From Rossellomorea aquimaris (GTDB lineage Bacteria; Bacillota; Bacilli; Bacillales; Bacillaceae_B): a DNA stretch of 64,000 nucleotides. The notes beneath the pieces are model-generated. The model made no database searches, had not been told where the DNA came from, and saw only the letters and a program-made list of their open reading frames with translations. The stretch spans positions 310,281-374,280 of the forward strand of contig NZ_VTEX01000006.1 of assembly GCF_008180865.1 (NCBI RefSeq), given 5' to 3'. Shown one piece after another: positions 63,199 to 64,000 of this stretch (positions are counted from its first letter, which is position 1; every line of letters begins with the position of its first letter). Made by a program: the position numbers and the translations under genes.

Positions 63199-64000
63199 CA
63201 TAGGAGGCACGTTTATTAAATATGGCGTTTTTGATCCAAAGGGTAACCTTCTTGTTAAAAGTAAAATGGCAACCCCCACAAGCCATGAGATCCCTGACGT
63301 ATTAAATAACAAAGTGAAATTGCTTCAGCAAGATTTTCATATCTCTGCCATTGGCATTTCTTCTTGCGGTCTGGTGGATCGTGAGAAAGGAATGATATTA
63401 TTCTCGAATAATATTAAAGGATATAGTGGAATGAAGCTGGGAGAGATATTATTTTCCATGACCCAAATACCGGTATCGGTTGAAAACGATGTAAAAAGTG
63501 CGTGCCTTGGCGAGATGTGGCAAGGTGCTGTCAAGGGTAAGAGAAACGCGGTCTTCTTAACACTGGGTACTGGAATTGGCAGCAGCATCGTGATGGATGG
63601 GAGGATCGTCAATGGCTCTTCGGGACTTGCGGGTGAGCTGGGTCATACCGTCATTGTTGCAGGTGGGAAGCCGTGCAGCTGCGGCAGAAAAGGCTGCCTT
63701 GAACGATATGCGTCCACTTCTGCTTTTGTTCAAGACTATAAGGAGCAAAAAGGAGTGGCGGTTGAGGACGTTTCCGGCGAAACGATTATGGAGCTTGTCA
63801 AGCAGGGAGATCCAGTTGCTTTGCTCGTATATGAACGGTTTATTCATTATATTAGTATGGGATTAACGAATGTAATTCATCTTCTCAACCCTGAAAAGAT
63901 CATCATTGGGGGCGGTATCACGGAAGGTGAGGGTCCTTTTATTCAAGATATAAATATACAATTAAGGAAAGAAGTAATGGATGTATATGGAAATGAGGAT
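63176..64000 (+). CDS. ROK-family sugar kinase (3' end outside window)
   Basis: ATG at 63176 after GGGGGGATGGAAA; the frame is open to the last base of the window (275 codons seen). N-terminal phosphate loop HIVCFDIGGTFIKYGVFD, VENDVKSACLGEMWQG (catalytic Asp), LGTGIGSSIV, GELGHTVI and the zinc motif CSCGRKGCLE of ROK kinases. It overlaps the previous gene by 23 bp. Probably phosphorylates the intracellular sugar (GalNAc, GlcNAc or ManNAc type) before AgaS, replacing the PTS phosphorylation step of E. coli aga. Confidence 0.9.

Overview
The window reads as a chromosomal segment of a moderately low-GC, spore-forming-type Bacillaceae bacterium. The evidence is a lytABC-like autolysin cluster with CWB2 wall-binding repeats, degS-degU beside yvyE and tagO as in Bacillus subtilis, a treP/treA/treR system with its classical TTGTATATACAA operators, type VII (LXG) secretion genes, TTG/GTG starts behind strong AGGAGG ribosome sites, and many intrinsic terminators. 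I cannot name genus or species from sequence alone.

Layout. 1-4.8 kb: autolysin operon (amidase, lipoprotein, SpoIID/LytB-like protein). 5.4-8.2 kb: lipoprotein, O-antigen-polymerase-like membrane protein and an unknown anchored protein. 8.9-15.4 kb: surface glycan genes (GT2, UTP-glucose-1-P uridylyltransferase, UDP-glucose dehydrogenase, GT2 synthase, LTA-synthase-family protein). 15.4-20.8 kb: SRPBCC protein, tagO, yvyE, degS, degU. 21.2-29.9 kb: trehalose genes split by a lipoprotein and a ywqHIJ-like LXG effector cassette with small membrane and DUF4176 proteins. 30.3-33.5 kb: small membrane proteins, an acyltransferase and a LysM-NlpC/P60 hydrolase. 33.5-34.9 kb: four head-to-tail copies of a repeat element. 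35-38.8 kb: NERD protein, MFS permease, small anchored protein, SGNH hydrolase. 39-40.5 kb: polysaccharide co-polymerase plus BY-kinase. 40.5-41.4 kb: GntR/FCD regulator facing a micro-ORF. 41.5-52.8 kb: three paralogous PlcR/NprR-type HTH-TPR regulators, interspersed with a DnaD-like gene and a decayed second copy, a frameshifted membrane gene, a pRiA4b ORF-3-like gene and a third CWB2 protein. 52.8-54.5 kb: PgaC/PgaD-like exopolysaccharide synthase. 54.7-64 kb: a sugar operon (ABC importer without ATPase, Gfo/Idh/MocA, GntR/HutC, AgaS, tagatose-bisphosphate aldolase, PfkB kinase, ROK kinase cut by the window end).

How it fits together. Much of the window builds, remodels or regulates the cell surface. 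GalU and Ugd make UDP-glucose and UDP-glucuronate for the nearby glycosyltransferases; TagO starts wall teichoic acid; DegSU regulates exoenzymes and biofilm; CWB2 and LysM proteins cut or decorate the wall. The last operon looks like import of an amino-sugar glycoside (N-acetylgalactosamine type) feeding the tagatose branch.

The most unusual structure is a dispersed intergenic element, ten copies here, built of six (once seven) GGATCAATTAAT-type modules repeated every 20 bp, with a conserved TTCGACA on one side and a CCAGCT..GACAATC tail on the other.
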